A stretch of DNA of 64,000 nucleotides from Cryptomeria japonica (taxonomy: Eukaryota; Streptophyta; Pinopsida; Cupressales; Cupressaceae). The notes under the pieces are model-generated. The model worked only from the letters and a program-made list of their open reading frames with translations, ran no database searches and had not been told where the DNA came from. Below, piece after piece: positions 46,572 through 58,300 of this stretch; the first letter of the stretch is position 1; the number at the start of each line of letters is the position of its first letter. The stretch spans positions 311,941,118 to 312,005,117 of the forward strand of contig NC_081408.1 in NCBI RefSeq assembly GCF_030272615.1, read 5' to 3'. A program made the position numbers and the translations under genes.

Positions 46572-47234
46572 CTAGGCAACACTCAGAAGGTTGTGTCTGA
46601 GACCATCAACCCAATACACATTGTCAGCACTACTCTTTCCATTCAGAGAGATGGACCCTCTGCCTTTGACCATACATGGTGCATCATTACCAAAGCGAAC
46701 CACACCACCATCATACTCTTCCAAGGATAGAAACTTGCTCCGGTCACTAGTCATATGGTGATAACAGCCACTGTCAATAATCCACTCATTGGAAATATCA
46801 AAGCGGGAGACAAGAGCCTTCTTGTCTAACACATCTTCCTTGACAGCAACAAACACAATATCTTCATTTTCTTCATCTTCTGATTTCTCATCTGTGACAC
46901 CTTCATCAACTACCACAAAGCAGTTTCTCTAGTTTCCTCCTTTGAATTTCTTGAACCTTTCCAGTTTGTCCTTATTTTCACCATTAGGACAGTTTACAGC
47001 AATATGTCCTATCCAGTTACAAGAAAAGCATTTCAAAGGGATCTTACCTCTGTATTTACCGGTTACTTTAGGAAGTTTCTTGGCAAGAAGAGCTTCAAAT
47101 GCCATCATAATCTCCTCATCATCCATTTCTCTGCTCTGTCTTGGTTCACCACTAGTGCTAGCTTCTTTTCCTTTTCTGGATGGTACAGCAGAAGCTTTAA
47201 AAGCTGATTCAGTCTTTTTGAACACTGCCATCAA
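46572..47234 (-). pseudogene. Element F gag knuckle and protease
   Basis: Knuckle CFSCNWIGHIAVNC (CX2CX4HX4C intact) near 47020, after an acidic linker with EIMMAFEALLAKKLPK. TAG at 46929-46931, then protease with active site WIIDSGCYHHMTSDRSKF (about 46780), VVRFGNDAPCMVKGRG and the conserved DGLRHNLLSVA, ending at TAG 46572-46574 at a Gln position. Confidence 0.87.
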
Positions 47235-47249
47235 AACTATTTATCTCAT

Positions 47250-47820
47250 AGGTTGTCAACTTTGCAATGATGGAGTCTAGGGATACCTTAGTCTTGTCTA
47301 TTGATCTCAACACCTAAATAGTAGCAACCCTTATTGCATAGACTAGTAATAAGGATCTCAAAACTTTTCTTACCACAGTGGAATCTTCCATTTTACCACC
47401 TGCACTCTTGATATCTCTGACAACAGTTTTGATTCTTATTCCATACTGTTGAATGGTCTCACCTTCAACCATCTGCATGTCTTCAAACTTCCCTCTAAGG
47501 CTTTCTTCCTTGGCTTGTTTTACATGCTCATCACCGCCATAGATATTTTCAAGAGTATCCCATACTTCTTTGGGATTTACTTTATCTTGGACATCAATAA
47601 ACTCAATGTCAGATAAACTACTAATTAGGGCTTCCATGACTTGCCCATTCTCTTGCATCTCTCTCTTTTGGTCATCAGTGAGAGTATAGGTAGGGGCAAC
47701 ATAAGAATTCTCAACATAGCTCCAGTGTTGAGCACCCATGCTTCTGATGTATATCTTCATTCTATCTTTCCATATACTGAAATTATCTCTGTTGAACTTT
47801 CGACCTTCCCTCTTCATCAT
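47250..47820 (-). pseudogene. Element F gag, N-terminal domain
   Basis: Start Met at 47820, 57 bases after the primer site. UBN2-type capsid domain: FNRDNFSIWKDRMKIYIRSM, MEALISSLSDIEFIDVQ, VWDTLENIYGGDEHVKQAK, LRGKFEDMQMVEGETIQQY and VRKVLRSLL. A TAG at 47314-47316 (a Gln position) interrupts it before LRSIDKTKVSLDSIIAKL. This is the domain that elements A and E lack. Confidence 0.88.
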
Positions 47821-47876
47821 TAGTTTGAGATCTTTTCCTCAAGCGGTTAAGCTTATAACACAAAGGACCTAGAGGA

Positions 47877-47889
47877 GGCTCTGATACCA
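47877..47889 (-). other. Primer binding site, element F
   Basis: TGGTATCAGAGCC on the - strand, two bases from the 5' LTR end. Confidence 0.92.
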
Positions 47890-47891
47890 AT

Positions 47892-48300
47892 TGATAACTC
47901 AATGATGAATGGATAGTACCAAACCGGTACTAAGAGGGGGTAGATGAATCAGTACAGACAAAAACAAAATCCTAAACTGGTTTGTCAACAGACACTGTGC
48001 TTTGGCAAACAAACAGTAACACCGGTCTTAAACAGAGTACAACCGGCAAAACCCTGAAATTGAGACTATCAATGGTAGTCATAAAAAGCTTCCATGTACC
48101 GGTTCCCATAACTACATGCCAGTTCACCTTGAACAAACACACCGCTTCACTTTGGCACATATACCGGTTCACAATATTATACCGGTTCTCACATATACTA
48201 GTTCTTTGTAACATACCGGTTCTCTCTTCTTCAACATATTGACATCAATGACAACATACAATGTCATCATGTCCTCATACCAATTCACATAATGCCAACA
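47892..48300 (-). repeat. Element F 5' LTR with internal deletion
   Basis: 409 bases. Both ends match the 3' LTR, but the sequence between gcaaaaccc (42180 in the 3' LTR) and the ccctaaagctgagac stretch (43261) is missing, a loss of about 1,085 bases at a shared aaaccc. The promoter and motif run went with it. Confidence 0.9.
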
Positions 48301-48305
48301 GATCC

Positions 48306-48475
48306 AATAGAACATAATCTAGTAACTCGTTTAATCACTTCCTTTGTTATCACACATGGTAAGGTCTAACCACACAAACTCATCATGAAATCAAATTATT
48401 GCCATATGCACCCACTTGTCATCATAACAGAAAAAGGAAAATTGATTCCAAACATTCAACTTTTTTTCTACTAGG
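48306..48475 (-). pseudogene. E unit 2 ORF2, internal piece between F and G
   Basis: 170 bases matching 38210-38390 and 62960-63140: the block around TKEVIKRVTRL and the K-rich VWNQF-like segment. It is all that is left of E between the two insertions. Confidence 0.8.
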
Positions 48476-48480
48476 GTTTT

Positions 48481-50107
48481 TGGTGCAAGAGCACCTAGGA
48501 CATAGGCTCATAGTTCTTCTACAATTTTGGCTTGTATTGACCTTAGCCAAGTCAGGCTTCTAATAAGGACACCCGGTGGGTCCAAGGGGTGTGTGTGAAG
48601 TTTCCTTTGAGTCAAGTGTAGGCCTAGTTGAGTTAGTTTTCTTTCTAGGTTTGCACTTTGTGAGTAGGTGGTAGTTTGAGTAGGTAAATGGCCTTTTTCA
48701 TGGTCAAAAGAGGCATAACTTGGTAAGAGAATTAGAGAGGTTTAGAGTATTCTTAGGAATGGTTATAAATTCATGAGTAATGACTTGTAATAGGTTGCTT
48801 AAGTTGAAAAGATAAAATGTGAAAAGTTGTAAAAGTTGTCATGACAACTTTGGTCCTAAAGAGCTTAGCGGTGGAGTTAGGGTTATCATATTGACCTAAT
48901 ATGCCTCCACACATGGGGAAGACTATTTAAACCTCCTCTTGAATGGTTACCAAGTTTGGAAGTTTGATTTTGTATGAATGACAATCTGAAACTACTCATT
49001 TTTCAGACTATTATCACTATTTTGTCTTAATTTGCATAAAATGTGAACACAAATGGATTGAATCCATTGATCTAGTTTTGGATTGTATTTATTTGGTGTG
49101 TTCCAGTACTAGTTGGTTCATTTCTTGCTTTTTAGATAGGGTGTGTTAGTACTTTCATTGTTTTGTTTCCAAACAACCAGTTTTGGCTTGTAAATAGTAA
49201 ATTCTCGTAAAATGGTTGCCCCATAAAATCCCTTCATGCTACCATCACAGCCTATTGGGACATGGAAGGAAACCCTAGTTACAGTGTAAATATGCAAGGA
49301 GGAGTTATGGAAGTGGATTTCATCATGGTTACCACCTTGTTCTAGGCAAGTCCAGGAGTAAACCGGCTAGAGAAAACAGGGTGTAAATTGAAAGCATACT
49401 ACAGGGGTGAATACAAAACCTTAACCAAATCATTTGGTATGATTCATGAGGTCCATATAGAGTTGCAACTACAAGGAGAAACCTTGACAAGTCATTTAGA
49501 TGCCCATTTCACAAAGTTGAACAGTCACTGCCAGTTAAAGGCCTAGAAACCCTAGCAAACCCTCATTTTTGGGTTAGGGCATTGTACAACAAGATGGAAG
49601 ACTAAAACCAACAAAATCTCTTAGGGATGGGTGATTTATTGAAGAAAAATAACCCTTGTTGCAGGGTCTTTTGGACCAATTCCCTCAAAACCCTTGAAAA
49701 CCAGATTTAGGAGGCCTAATTGGGGCTCATCCTTGTAGCCCTATTTCTAGGCAAATTTATGAAATTGGTAGGGAAGATAGTGAATGAAAAACCACAAATG
49801 GACCAAATTGAATTCATTAAATGGTAAATGTCACCTCTACAATGGCTCACAACAGTATGGGGGTGAAAAGTGAGAAATTGATGAATTATTGTCAATATTG
49901 CAATATTGAGCATATGGGAAACACATTGAAATGGTAGGGTTCTTAGTCAAACACTTGTTGCAAACACCTTGAGATTGGAAAACAACAAGTCCTAGTAGAG
50001 ATTGGGAAGGACTTGGAGGTCTTGGAGCATAGCTAGATTTGGTGAGGTTGGTGGAATTGAGCAACACCAACTAGGTGAAGTGTGAGCAAGCTAGGTAAAC
50101 CCTATCA
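48481..50107 (+). repeat. Element G 5' LTR
   Basis: 1,627 bases, TGGTGCAAGAGCACC to ...AACCCTATCA. The first bases (ggtgcaagagcacc) form a short palindrome. Confidence 0.94.
48924..48930 (+). promoter_or_regulatory. Possible TATA box of element G LTR
   Basis: TATTTAA followed by acctcctctt; kept in the 3' LTR at about 55231. Confidence 0.4.
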
Positions 50108-50110
50108 AAT

Positions 50111-50123
50111 TGGTATCAGAGCC
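50111..50123 (+). other. Primer binding site, element G
   Basis: TGGTATCAGAGCC three bases after the LTR. Confidence 0.93.
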
Positions 50124-50148
50124 TATAAGATTTGGGCTAGGAGAGTAG

Positions 50149-51260
50149 ATGTCCTTAGTGGAATCTATAGGAGAAAACACCATGGTGACCAATGCAGAGT
50201 TGGCAATGAAAGTGGATGATCAGGAGGAAGAGAATATACTCCTAAATGAAAAGTTGATAGAATTAGAAGGTAAGCTTGGTGAAATTGAAACCAAGGTAGA
50301 TGAAGTGTTGATAAAGGTTGAAGGAGCAAAAGGGAAGGGTAAAGAGGTGTCAGAGGTAGACAAAGTACCTAAACCTAATCCTGTCTTAGAACAAGAACCT
50401 TTCCTAAAGGCATTGAAAGCCTTAAGTGGTAAATCACTAGAAGGATTGCCATTGTTTACTAGTAAGATGGAAGCAGAAGTGGTTCTAGAATGGATGGAGG
50501 GCATGGAGAACCATTTTGAATGTGAAGGAATAACTAAAGCTCAAAGAGTCAAAGTGGCCAAGTCTAGGATGAGGGGAGCTACTCTCACTTGGTGGAAATT
50601 TGTGCAGGATGAGAGGAAGAAAGTGGGTAAAACACCCATCTCTTCTTGGAAAGGGATGTTGGTCAAAATCAAAGAAGTTTATCTCCCTGATGACTATGAA
50701 GTGCAAATTAATAGGAAAAGACAAAACCTAAGACAAAAAGACCTTGATGTAAGTGGTTATACAGAGGATTTTACAAACTTAGCATTAGATCTCATGCGAT
50801 GGACGAAGAAAGTCTTAAAGTTGCCAAGTACCTAAATGGACTAAGATGGAACATCCAAGAGGAAATCAATCTAATGAGCCCAAATACAGTTCACCAAAGC
50901 TATCAACTTGCCCTTAAAGTGGAACAAAAACTAAAAAGAAATCATGATTCAAGTAGTAATAGGGGTAGAGGTAGAGAAATAGAAAATAGAGGTCATAGGG
51001 CAAGCTCTGGAGGAAGAAACTCAGAGAAAAGAACACAAGGTGAGTCTAAACTCACTGAGTAGCAAGAAAGTGGCACTGGTAAAGGAGGATTCAATAGAGG
51101 AAGAGGGTCAAATAGTGGTTTTAGAGGAAGGTCTAGTGGACAAGGTAGAGGTTCCTCATATTTTGCCTCAATGAAGTGTTACCATTGCAATCAGCTTGGT
51201 CATCCAGCATATAGGTGTCCAGAGAAGGGATCATCATCACAAAATAGTGAAAGGAGAGCG
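50149..51260 (+). pseudogene. Element G gag
   Basis: MSLVESIGENTMVTNAELAM starts 25 bases after the primer site. An acidic coiled coil comes first, then the retrotransposon gag domain: WMEGMENHFECEGITKAQRV, ATLTWWKFVQDERKK, PDDYEVQINRKRQNLRQK and YTEDFTNLAL. A one-base slip at about 50795 moves to frame 3 (EESLKVAKYLNGLRWNIQEE). A Gly/Arg-rich stretch with TAG at 51060-51062 follows, then knuckle CYHCNQLGHPAYRC (51174-51215), intact. Confidence 0.9.
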
Positions 51261-51808
51261 AACTATCTTCAAGAAGAGACTTCAAAGGTTTCCTTAGAAT
51301 CAGAGGTAGGTGACAACCTAATGATAAGAAGAACTTTGATAAAAGAACCTGTCAAAGAAGAGCCTAGCCAAAGGATATCACTATTTAGGATCAAATGCAA
51401 GATTATGGACAAAGTTTGCAAGGTGATCATTAACTCAGGGTCAACAGACAACATTGTGTCAGAAGAGGCAGTGAGTAAGCTTATATTACAAAGGATACCT
51501 CACAACAACCCATATTGGGTCACTTGGTTGAACAAAGGCCAACATGTCCTAGTCAATGAGCAAGCATGGGTGGATTTCACCATTAGGAGGTATAAGGACA
51601 AAGTGTTATGTGATGTCCTACCCATGGATGCATGTCATCTTCTATTAGGAAGACCATGGAAATTTGATAGACAAGCTATTCATGATGGAGCCAAGAATGC
51701 ATATTCATTCAAGAAGGATGGAGTCACATTCAAGATCCATTCTATCCTTGAGGAAGGTGAAAAAAGAGAAGCAAGTCCTAATGTCCTCTTAGTGAGTGAA
51801 AAAAGTTC
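51261..51808 (+). pseudogene. Element G protease
   Basis: Retropepsin-like domain: KVIINSGSTDNIVSEEA shows Asn where the catalytic Asp of (I/L)DSGST should be, so it would be inactive; VLPMDACHLLLGRPW follows as in chromoviruses. A slip near 51795 leads to the reverse transcriptase frame. Confidence 0.87.
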
Positions 51809-53385
51809 ATGAAGACACTTGAGGAAGATGAAGGTGTAGGGTTTGCATTGGTGATGAAGCCTAAAGAGGAAGACAAGAAAGAGCAGCCAGATTTGCCAAT
51901 AGAGGTTCAAGACCTATTGAAACAGTTCAAAGGGATAGTGAGTGGTGGACAGCCAACCACCTTACCTCCTAAAAGAGCCATAAGCCATCAAATAGACTTT
52001 ATACCTGGAGCATCCTTACCTAACAAGGTGGCTTACAAGATGACTCCCCAACAAAATGTTGATAATGCCAAGCAAATCCAAGAACTTTTAGACCAAGGCC
52101 TAATTAGGAAAAGCATTAGCCCTTGTGTTGTACCTACCATTTTATCCCCAAAGAAAGGTGGTACTTGAAGATTGTGCACTAACTCTAGGGCTATAAATAG
52201 GATCACCATTAGCTATAGGTTTCCAATTCCTAGAACATAAGACCTAATGGATTGTTTAGGGGAAGCAAAATACTTTACCAAGATTGACCTTATAAGTGGA
52301 TACCAACAAATTAGGATAAAGGAGGGTGATGAATGGAAAACAACATTCAAGACAATAGAGGGTCTTTATGAATGGCTTGTAATGCCATTTGTCTTATCTA
52401 ATGCTCCAAGCATCTTCATGAGGCTCATGAATGAGGTGATGAAGGAATTCATAGGTAAATTTGTGGTGGTATATTTAGATGATATTCTTATTTTCAGTAA
52501 GGATAGGGTAGATCATGTTCATCATTTGTAAATTATGTTACAAAGATTGTATGAAGAGAAGCTAACTGTGAACTTGGACAAGTGTGAATTTGTTTATCAA
52601 GAGTTAGTTTACATTGGGTTTGTGTTGTCACATGGGAGTCTCAAGTTGGATCCTAGCAAGGTTGAAGCCATAGTAAATTGGCCTACTCCTAAGTTAGCAA
52701 CAAAGGTGAGAAGCTTCCATGGACTAGCTCAGTATTATAGGAAGTTCATTAGGCAATTCAACGCTATATGTGCACCAATGTTGGACACCATTAGAGGTGG
52801 AATGAAGGAAAAGTTTCAGTGGAATGAAAAAGAAAATGAAGGTTTTGAAATGTTGAAAGAAAAGATAGCCACTCAACCGGTGTTGGTGTTACCTAGTTTT
52901 GAGAAAATCTTCACAGTGGAATGTGATGTAAGCAATGTTGCAGTAGGTGTTGTCCTAAGTCAAGAAGAAAGACCAGTAGCTTTCCATAGTGAGAAGATAA
53001 GTGATGCAAAGAGGAAATACTCCTCATATGACTTGGAGTTATATGCTTTAGTGCAGGCTTTGAGGAAGTGGAGACACTATCTCCTTCCTAAGGAATTTGT
53101 AGTCTACACAGACAATCAAGCTATAAGCTTTCTAAACTCACAAGACAAACTCAGTCAAAAACACATGAAGTGGGTAGAGTATATGCAAGCCTACACATTC
53201 ACAATCAAGCACAAAAAAGGTCAATTAAATCGGGTTGTTGATGCATTGAGCAGTAGACTCTTGATAGTCCAAGAAATTAAGTTAAGAAGCATAGGTGTTG
53301 ACAGTTTTAAAGACCTATACTCGGATGATGAATACTTCTCAAATGCCTACAAGGTATGCAAAGAGTATTAAAATCATTTTCATAG
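51809..53385 (+). pseudogene. Element G reverse transcriptase and RNase H
   Basis: Frame 2. LPPKRAISHQIDFIPGASLP, LLDQGLIRKSISPC, a TGA at 52166 at the Trp of the usual WR-C-D-RA-N motif, a TAA at 52238, [15 protein letters not shown], the catalytic [10 protein letters not shown] (intact), a TAA at 52529, then CEFVYQELVYIGFVLS. RNase H: VECDVSNVAVGVVLSQ, EKISDAKRKYSSYDLELYAL and VYTDNQAISF. A stop at 53369 ends this part. Its order and spacing match chromovirus polymerases. Confidence 0.93.
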
Positions 53386-54769
53386 TGAGTATTCTGATTT
53401 CACCTTACAAGATGGCTTATTGTTTAGAGGAGGACAACTTTGTGTGCCTAGAGGGTCAATGAGAGAAAATCTCATACAAGAGAAACATAATGGTAGTCTT
53501 AGTGGTCATTTTGGAGTCAACAAGACTCAAGAGTTAGTTCAAATGTATTACTATTGGCCTAGGATGAATCAAGATGTTAGGAAGTATGTGGAAACTTGTA
53601 TTGTTTGTCAAAAGGCCAAGGGCACTTCTTCAAAATCTGGTTTATACCAACCTCTTCCCATACCAAATAGACCTTGGGAGTGCATTAGTATGGATATTGT
53701 AGTAGGTTTACCAAGGACAAAGCAGGGATTTGACAACATTTATGTCATAGTGGATAGGTCTAGTAAGATGGCCCACTTTATACCTTGCAAGACTACTCAT
53801 GATGCATGTCATATAGCTCATTTTTTCTCCAAGGAAGTGATAAGGATACATGGTTTACCCATGAGCATTGTTTCAGATAGGGACTCAAAGTTCATGAGTC
53901 ATTTTTGGAAGACACTTTGGCAAAAGCTTGGCATCAACCTATCTTTTGGATCAGCCTACCATCCACAAATAGATGGGCAGACCGAAGTGGTTAATAGGAG
54001 CTTAGGAAACTTATTGAGGTGCCTTACCAAGGAGTATGGTCAAACATGGGATCAAGTGTTATCACAAGCTTAATATTCTTACAATGACACAATAAATAGA
54101 ACCACGGGCAAGAGTCCTTTTGAGGTGGTCTATGGTCTTCACCCAAGGGGTATACTAGAGTTAAGGGATTTAGGAAATGTAGCAACAAGGAGTGGATATG
54201 CTGAATATTTTTCTCATTCAATGAAGGAAGTACATGAATCACTCAAGCAAGCATTGATGGAGAACACAAGTAAAATCAAGCAAAAGGTTGATGAGAAAAG
54301 GAAGGACCTATAATTCCAAGTAGGTGATCTTGTCATGGTGCACCTGAAAAAAGCAAGGCTACAACAAGGGGTACCTAACAAGTTACGGATGAGAAGGTTG
54401 GGTCCATGTGCCATCCTAGCCAAGTATGGAGAAAATGCATACAAGGTGGACCTACCTAGTGAAATAGGACTATCACCAGATTTCAACATAGCAGACTTAG
54501 TTGCTTAAAAAGGGCCAATTCAAGGTTCAGATTGCAGTCACTCAGAGGTATTAGATGATGTAAATAACCTTCAAGTACTAGTGAAACCAAGTCCAAAGGT
54601 TGAAAAGGTGTTGAGTTCAAGGATCGCTAAGAAGATAAGGCACCAAATTTATTGGGAGAATCTAATCAAGTGGTAGGGTATGGATGATGCTGAGGCTACA
54701 TGGGTGCTTGAGATAGAGTTCAAGAAGTTAGGAATTGATCAGAATCTAATCCCCAAAGAGATGACTTAA
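53386..54769 (+). pseudogene. Element G integrase with chromodomain
   Basis: H2C2 finger GHFGVNKTQELV with CIVCQKAKG. Core: Asp in CISMDIVVGLP, Asp in SIVSDRDSKF, Glu in GQTEVVNRSL, so the triad is complete. GPY/F-like module RMRRLGPCAILAKYG. C-terminal chromodomain: SSRIAKKIRHQIYWENLIKW, then EATWVLEIEFKKLG, ending at the stop at 54767. The chromodomain binds histone marks and steers insertion towards heterochromatin in this family. Stops at 54071, 54311, 54506 and 54674. Non-coding 54770-54789 ends in the purine tract gggagaa. Confidence 0.93.
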
Positions 54770-54789
54770 TTTTCTTTTGTTTGGGAGAA

Positions 54790-56422
54790 TGGTGCAGGAG
54801 CACCTAGGACTTAGGCTCATAGTCCTTCTACAATTTTGGTTTGTACTGACCTTAGCCAAGTTAGGTTTCTAATAAGGACTCTAGGTGGGTCCAAGAGGTG
54901 CATGTAAAGTTTGTTTTGAGTTGTGTAGGCCTAGTTGAGTTAGTTTTCTTTTGAGGTTTGCACTTTGTGAGTAGGTGGTAGTTTGAGAAGGTAAATGGCC
55001 TTTTTGATGGTCAAAAGAGGCATAACTTGGTAAGAGAATTAGAGAGGTTTAGAGTAGTCTTAGGAATGTTTAAAAAGTCATGAGTAATGACTTTTAATAG
55101 GTTTCTTAAGTTGAAAAGATAAAAAGTGGAAAGTTGTAAAAGTTATCATGACAACTTTGGTCCTAAAGAGCTTAGCGGTGGAGTTAGGGTTAGCATATTG
55201 ACCTAAGATTCCTCCACATGTGGGGAAGGCTATTTAAACCTCCTCTTGCATGGTTACCAAGGTTGGAATTTTGATTTTGTATGAATGACAAACTGAAACT
55301 ACTCATTTTCAGACTGTTATCACTATTTTTGTCTTAATTTGCATAAAATGTGAACACAAATGGATTGAATCCATTGATCCAGTTTTCGATTGTAGTTATT
55401 TGGTGTGTTCCAATACTACTTGGTTCATTTCATGATTTGTAGATAGGGTGTGTTAGTACTTTCATTGTTTTGTTTCTAAACAACCAGTTTTGGCTTGTAA
55501 ATAGTAAATTCTTGTAAAATGGTTGCCCCATAAAATCCCTTCATGCTACCATCATGTACTTTTGGGACATGGAAGGCAACCCTATGTATAGTTTAAATAT
55601 TCAGGAAAGAGTTATGGAAGTGGAGTTCATCATGGTTACCACCTTGTTCTAGGCAAGTCCAGGAGCAACCCGGCTAGAGAAAACCGGGTGTAAATTGAAA
55701 GCATACTGCAGGGGTGAATACAAAAACTTAACCAAATCATTTGGGATGATTCATGAGGTCCATACATAGTTGAAACTGCAAGCAAAAACCTTGACAAGTC
55801 ATTTAGATGCCCATTTCACAAAGTTGAACAGTCACTGTCGGTTAAAGGCCTAGAAACCCTAGCAAACCCTCATTTTTGGGTTAGGGAATTGTACGACAAG
55901 ATGGAAGACTAAAACCAACAAAATATCTTAGGGGTGGGTGAGTGATTGAAGAAAAATAACCCTTGTTGTAGGGTCTTTTGGATCGATTCCCTCAAAACCC
56001 TTGAAAACCGGATCTAGGAGGCCTAATTAGGGCTCATCCTTGTAGCCCTATTTCTAGGCAAATTTATGAAATTGGTAGGGAATATAGTGAATGAAAAACC
56101 ACAAATGGACCAAATTGAATTAATTCTATGGTGAATCCCACCTCCACACCTCTACAATGACTCACAATAGTATGGGGGTGAAAAGTAAGAAATTGATGAA
56201 TTATTGTCAATATTGCAAGATTGAGCATATGGGAAACACATTGAAATGGTAGGGTTCTTAGTCAAACACTTGTTGCAAAAACCTTGAGATTGGTAAAGAG
56301 AAAGTCCTATCAAAGATTGGGAAGGACTTGGAGGTGTTGGAGAATAGCTAAACTTGGTGAGGTTGGTGGAATTGAGCAACACCAACTAGGTGAAGTGTGA
56401 GAAAGCTAGGTAAGCCCTATTA
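54790..56422 (+). repeat. Element G 3' LTR
   Basis: 1,633 bases, TGGTGCAGGAGCACC to ...AGCCCTATTA. The terminal CA has become TA; the flanking gtttt shows it is the true end. Confidence 0.93.
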
Positions 56423-56427
56423 GTTTT

Positions 56428-56670
56428 GCACTTAGGCTTCAATTCAAAGTTAGCACTAGTTAACTCTTTATTCCATATATCAATGAGATTTTAATGGTTG
56501 TATTCATCCATTTTTATATGTATAAATATTGTAACATACTCAGTCAGTAAAACTCCATACAAAATGGTTGACAACGGACCTATCAGATCATCTTTTCTTA
56601 ACTTGGTAGGGTATCATTTAAACTTTGGATGAGGCTTAGCATTAACATCAATAACATTTGGAGTTGCCAT
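56428..56670 (-). pseudogene. E unit 2 ORF2, N-terminal piece
   Basis: ATG at 56670, 408 bases after the end of ORF1 as in the other units. A YPTKLRKDDLIGPLSTILYG-like block with a few stops, then VTIFIHIKMDEYNH and FELKPK, cut by element G's target duplication at 56427. Confidence 0.75.
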
Positions 56671-57314
56671 TGAAAAGAAAACTTATTTACAGAAGCTAGG
56701 TTTTAAAAACTAGGCACAAGAATACCTCTTTGCACTTCGCCAGAAACTTTCACACTCATTCACCTTTCTCTCTTTATCTCCTTTGACTTCAAATAAATAA
56801 AATGACTTAGAAAAATTCCCTTTAATAGTTCATTCAACTATCCAATGCACACAATAAATGTTCTGTGAAAAAAATGTTTACAAGCCTTCCTATCATAGTC
56901 ACCATCAAATGTATCACAAATCACCACACTTCAGTGTTTCTTACCACAATATTCACCAAAAGGTGAATTCCATCATATTATACACATTATATGTTCATGC
57001 TTTGATAACAACATCACATTCTTCGACAGGGGATAATGATTTTTATTTTAGCTCCCGATGAGCTGAAGCTCTTTAACTTAATTTTTGAAGGAACTCTCTA
57101 CACCAGAGCCAGGTGCAACTACATCTTCTTTCTTCTTCCAAATATTTTTCATCTCATTTTTATCTTCTTCCACAATGATCTTCACATATTCATCTCTCTT
57201 CATTGGATTATCCTTCTTTATACTTTTGTTTATATAAAACTTCACAAGGTGTCCAAACTTATTGCAATTGTAGCACTTATCATTCCTTTGTCATGTATTT
57301 TCTTTGTTCAATCT

Positions 57315-57316
<2 letters not shown>

Positions 57317-57350
<34 letters not shown>
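57317..57350. repeat. (AT)n microsatellite inside E unit 2 ORF1
   Basis: About 17 AT units where unit 3 has only tctatatata (39286). Confidence 0.95.
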
Positions 57351-57355
<5 letters not shown>

Positions 57356-58245
57356 TTATGACCAAAACCACTGCATACATCATAGTGACCATTGAAGGAA
57401 CTAATTCTTCAATACATTTTCATAATACGACTTCTAAATTGGCTAGATTTATGACCAAACTTTTTGCAAGCAAAACACTAACTAGCAAATGATTTGACAT
57501 TTTGATTCATCCTATTTCTATATTTTATGGCTTTATATCCAAATATATTGCATGATAAGCAGTAACCATTGAAAGAAAACTACGTTTGACCATTAGGCTG
57601 CCTAATTGGGCATTTTTCTTTTTTATTCCAATATTTATTTCCTTTAGCAAGCTAAACAAGTTTTGTCTTCTCAGTCGAACTAGTTTTGATTTTGTCTTCA
57701 GTTTTTTTATGTTATCATTCACCAACTTCAAATCCTAATCCACTCTTTTCTTTTGGAGTCTTCTATATAATTAACATCTCATCCATCTTTGTTGCACTCA
57801 TTTTAAATTTTTCTTCCTGATTCTTCATTTTCTTCGGATTTGATCTTAGAGTTACTATCTCTTGTTCTTTTTTCCCGCATTCCTATGTTTTTCCTTCAGT
57901 TATACCATTTAGATAATCTTTAGTCTTTTTCTCTTCTTCAATCCGAGTCTTTAGATTCACAATTATGTCATTGGCTTGTTTTAATTCTCTGCTAAGCATC
58001 TTATGTATTTCTTTAAATTTCTTGATCTATTCCCTCATCTTTTTGATGCATTCATTTGCTCCTTTGATGTTTTCTTTTAGATCTTTGCCTTCATTTTTTG
58101 TATTTTCAATATCTTCAAGAATTTCCCAAGTTCTCCATTTTTATCAAGTTGATATTCTCCTATGAATTTTTCTGAGGCAGATTTAGCTGCCATATGTTCA
58201 ACCTCCAAGATCTCCTTCAAACTATTAGGCTCATCCAAATGAAAA

Positions 58246-58300
58246 GCCTCTGATACCAATTTTTGAATATTCAGGATACTAAGATGGGAGTGTGAATTAG
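58246..58300 (-). other. E unit 1/2 junction: LTR-end remnant and primer site
   Basis: The - strand reads actaattcacactcccatct then tagtatcctgaatattcaaaaa and TTGGTATCAGAGGC (58246-58259), one base off the Met-tRNA primer site. The same order as the end of element A's 5' LTR, but coding-like ORF2 sequence lies directly upstream in place of an LTR. Confidence 0.7.

Larger units (their letters stand above)
42018..48300 (-). mobile_element. Element F: Ty1/copia retrotransposon, almost complete
   Basis: Flanked by gatcc at 42013-42017 and 48301-48305, inserted in E unit 2 ORF2. The - strand order is 5' LTR, primer site, gag, protease, integrase, reverse transcriptase, RNase H, purine tracts, 3' LTR. 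The 5' LTR is only 409 bases against 1,461 for the 3' LTR because of an internal deletion. Lesions are few: mainly single stops, mostly TAG, and two or three frameshifts. Confidence 0.93.
48481..56422 (+). mobile_element. Element G: Ty3/gypsy chromovirus
   Basis: 7,942 bases flanked by gtttt at 48476-48480 and 56423-56427, inserted in E unit 2 ORF2. Two full LTRs, Met-tRNA primer site, gag with knuckle, protease, reverse transcriptase, RNase H, H2C2 integrase and a C-terminal chromodomain in the usual order. Lesions are two frameshifts and about nine stops. The LTR pair differs at roughly one base in ten over the first 150 bases by eye. Confidence 0.95.
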
